Below are positions 61,383 through 64,000 of a DNA stretch of 64,000 bases, piece by piece. The stretch's first letter is position 1, and each line of letters opens with the position of its first letter. Source of the DNA: Mangifera indica (Eukaryota > Streptophyta > Magnoliopsida > Sapindales > Anacardiaceae); the NCBI RefSeq assembly GCF_011075055.1, contig NC_058154.1:7819620-7883619 (forward strand), written 5' to 3'. The notes under the pieces were generated by a model. The model saw nothing but the letters and a program-made list of their open reading frames with translations, made no database searches and was not told the origin of the DNA. The translations under genes and the position numbers were made by a program.

Positions 61383-62304
61383 GGCCAAATGACATTTCCT
61401 ATCCAAGGTTTGATGCAAACCCAACTTCTTATCCACTAATTATCAAAAATTTAAATATCCATCTATCTGTTAAATTTTACTGTTATTGTTATAAGTAAAA
61501 TACTTATTTAAAATTTTTATTTAAACTCATATTTTAGGATTATCTTAAAGTTTTAAGATGTTTATTTTTGCCCTCTAACCTCATATTTTCCAAGTTTAAA
61601 AACAGACTTTTCCACCAAATCTAGGAATTTAAGCTCTTATCTTTTTTTCCCATTACAACCGTCCTCCCAGATTTTTAAAAAATTTTTGTTACACCCCAGT
61701 CTTCCTTTCTCCTTCCCTTTGACGAAAATTCACTACCACCAGTCATCAGTTACACCCCAGTCTTCCTATCTCCTTCCTTGCCAATTGCTCTCTCTTCTCA
61801 TTTCGGTTGTTTTGACAAAGATGAAGACTTGTTGGATGACTCTTTGTTAGAGGAAGACCAGTCGTCTTTATCTCCAACGAAGATGACTAGAGGGGCGAGA
61901 TGAGTGGCTGAAAGGAAGAAGGAGAGAGCCAACGATTGGAGATGACAGATGGTCGTCAGAGATCAAATCTGTAAACTGAGGGACAAAGAAGCGATGAAAC
62001 TGAAATGTTTTAGAAAATTGGGGCGGTTGTAATGAGAGAAAAATAAGAGTTTAAAATTAGACTTGGGGAGGAAAATGTCAGTTTGTAAATCAGGAAAATA
62101 TGAAGGTAAGAGGTAAAAATACACATTTTAAAACTTTAGGGTAATTTAAAATATGAGTTTAAATAAAATTTTTAATCGATAATTTTATTTTTGATAATAA
62201 CAATAAAATTTAATAAATAAATAAATATTTAAATTTTTGATAATTAATTTTTAAAAAAAAAGTTCGGTTTACCTCAATCATTGGGTGAGAAATAGTCTTT
62301 TGCC
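61383..62304. mobile_element. MULE-3: non-autonomous Mutator-like element
   Basis: 922 bp with long inverted ends. The left end starts GGCCAAATGACATTTCC and the right end, reversed, GGCAAAAGACTATTTCTC. Similarity continues about 190 bases inward through ATTATCAAAAATTTAAATAT and TTTAAACTCATATTTTA. The 9-bp duplication TTATCATTT (61374-61382 and 62305-62313) is perfect. The interior (about 61640-62010) is richer in G+C, with a repeated TTACACCCCAGTCTTCCT (about 61690 and 61750). No transposase. Confidence 0.92.
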
Positions 62305-62408
62305 TTATCATTTATATCTGAATTGGTCACATACTGCATAATTTGTCGCTTACAAAGTACTTGGGTGTTGTTAATTTCTCACTTTGAGCAGAGAACGTTA
62401 AAACCCTA

Positions 62409-62660
62409 AGGGGGCGTTTGGTTACCGGAATCAAACATTACTTTAGTAATCTATCTTTTATTTTTTCAGATTACTTTGTTTGGTTACGAAGGTAATAAAA
62501 GATTCCAGTAATGTTTTATTACTAAGCTAACGTGGTAGGTAATATAAGCGATAATTTGATTATCATCTCAACCTTAGGTATTTTAAGATTATCAAGGTAA
62601 TATATTTTTTCTTACCATTTTACCCTCACTTATAATAATTTTAGGACATAAATGCCCTTC
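62409..62660 (-). repeat. MITE-like element, family M1, partial copy 4
   Basis: Starts AGGGGGCGTTTGGTTACC, the reverse of the right end of copies 1-2. It continues with TACTTTAGTAATCTATCTTT, AAGATTATCAAGGTAAT and TTACCATTTTACCCTC before losing similarity. Confidence 0.6.
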
Positions 62661-62758
62661 TTATCAATTAAAATTACATATATGTCAAGTACCAAATTTG
62701 ACCTGAAAACTTTTTTATTTGGGACAAAATTACCCTTCAATTTACACTAAACTACCTT

Positions 62759-64000
62759 TATATAAAGCCTCACAAACCCTAATGCAAGTCCGTTTCATTG
62801 TGTTTGACAACTAGTGGTGTTTGCCTTCTCCATAGCTAGGATTTCTACTCAACAAATCATCTCCCTTCAAGTTGTAGCAACAATTTTGGTAATTCCTCTC
62901 TCTTATCATCTTCTTTAATGTATTGTAAATTTGTTTTTAATCTCCTTTTTCTTTGCTTTTGAATTTGAACTTTTGTGCTTTCGTATAGAAACCCTTGATC
63001 TCTTGCTTTAAGAAGATTTTCCGAACTCCTTTAAGTTGCCACTTGTTGAGGATAAAAAAATCCTTAGAATTTATTCCAATATTTTCTCACCTGAACCTTG
63101 AAAACATCATCCCAAGAACCTGAAAATATATTGTCAAAATTAAGAATAGGCATATGTAAAGATTTGCTACTAGATTTCAACAAATTTGTCCCAATAGAAT
63201 GCCCCTGCCCAGAAACTACTATGCTTTGGAGCTTGGGAATTGCAATTGCTCCTCTGCCTTCTACATTTTGGTGCCATATAAAGCCGTGTTCAGCCTATTG
63301 TGTAGCTGTCACTATATAAAAGTTCCAAAATTGGTGCTTTCTGATTTTTCTTCCTGCTGGAAATGGTTCCAACCTTGTTGCCTTGTTGTCCTTGCCCCTT
63401 TCAGCTGCAAAATGTCCAGCCTTTTAGAAAAAAAATTGGTGCCTTTTGGTGATGATTTTCATGCATGATTATAAATGTTCCAGAATTGGTGCCTTCAAAT
63501 TTATTGGTCTTTTTTTCTTTTTAATATACTTTACTTGGAAAATAAAAATATGATATTGCAATGATAACAGTGTTGATTTTCATGCATGATTATTAATAGA
63601 TTTCCTTTGTGCCTTTGGTTTTCCTTCCATTTTTTTAGAAGAGAGCAACCTTTTTTGGCTTCTTCTTTTCTTTTCTTTTCTTTTTCTAATTTCATTAGGA
63701 ATTAACAAATTGAAAGTTTATATAATTTAATGACAAAATTGGTTAATAATATGTTTATTGCTCTGCCCCATCATCAAATTATGCATTTGATTATGTTATT
63801 AATGTATTAGAGTAAATCAATTAATAATTTTTGTAATTGTGGACATGCACTAATGATAATTGTTTATTTATTGTTGAGGACTTCTCATTTTTATTGTCTT
63901 TGTTTTTTTTATTTGCATTATTGTGTTTATTCTCAATTTCCATTTTCATGTGTTAAATGACTAATTGAATAGCTGTTTTTTTATTGCTTATGTTTAACAG
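62759..64000 (+). other. Possible start of a gene running off the window
   Basis: TATATAAAG (62759-62767) is followed by CAAACCCTAATGCAAG, a telo-box-like word, then a C/T-rich leader-like segment with a good splice donor TTTTGGTAATTCC (about 62887). The last bases, TTATGTTTAACAG, make a good acceptor at the window edge. Together these suggest a 5' UTR exon and a first intron of about 1.1 kb, with coding exons beyond 64000. Inference only. Confidence 0.3.
63091..63294 (-). CDS. Exon-like open stretch, product not recognised
   Basis: On the minus strand 68 codons are open between an acceptor-like ACACAATAG|GCTGAA and a donor-like GTTCAG|GTGAGA. The translation has protein-like composition (QNVEGRGAIAIPKLQSIVV, GQGHSIGTNLLKSS, MPILNFDNIFSGSWDDVFKV). 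I do not recognise a family. No neighbouring exons were found, so this may be an isolated exon fragment carried by an old transposon, an exon of a gene that continues outside the window, or chance. It lies inside the proposed plus-strand intron. Confidence 0.3.

Overview
The window is nuclear DNA from a flowering plant, almost certainly a dicot. The evidence is intron-containing genes with GT-AG junctions, a 25-codon eL41 ribosomal protein gene, a PAT1 homologue, a DUF1645 protein, plant promoter elements (telo box, site II, G-box), and plant-type transposons: hAT, Copia, chromovirus-type Gypsy and Mutator-like elements. The DNA between genes is very AT-rich. No species is assigned.

Genes cluster on the left. 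The 3' part of a PAT1 decapping activator occupies 1-1276 (+). The ribosomal protein eL41 gene (14433-15158, -) stands divergently from a Snapin-like BLOC-1/BORC subunit gene (15974-20138, +), and their start codons are 815 bases apart. A single-exon DUF1645 gene lies at 25969-27123 (+). Everything else is intergenic sequence, transposons or decayed transposons. An unrecognised exon-like stretch (63091-63294, -) and a possible 5' UTR with its first intron (from about 62759) lie at the right edge.

Several elements have both ends visible. A hAT element (3862-8484) has the 8-bp target-site duplication (TSD) ACACCACC. A Copia element (9487-14004) has TSD AAAAT and a deletion joining its RT to its 3' LTR. 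A minus-strand Copia element A (41961-48608) has TSD ATATC and sits in the RNase H end of an older minus-strand Copia element C. At the right is a three-layer nest. A roughly 1-kb Mutator-like element, MULE-1 (outer ends 49923 and 61287), contains a 10.3-kb Gypsy element (50160-60483, TSD AATCC), which in turn contains a second element, MULE-2 (55416-56453). A third, MULE-3 (61383-62304), has a perfect 9-bp TSD.

Smaller repeats are two families of terminal-inverted-repeat elements, a 156-bp palindrome whose arms match the first ~75 bp of the Gypsy LTR, a (GGGGTCA)5 G-quadruplex-type repeat, and several simple repeats. All retroelement and transposase reading frames are broken by stops, frameshifts, deletions or insertions. 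I see no CRISPR array, rRNA, tRNA or operon, and nothing that supports a new defence or biosynthetic system. What is unusual here is the transposon architecture.
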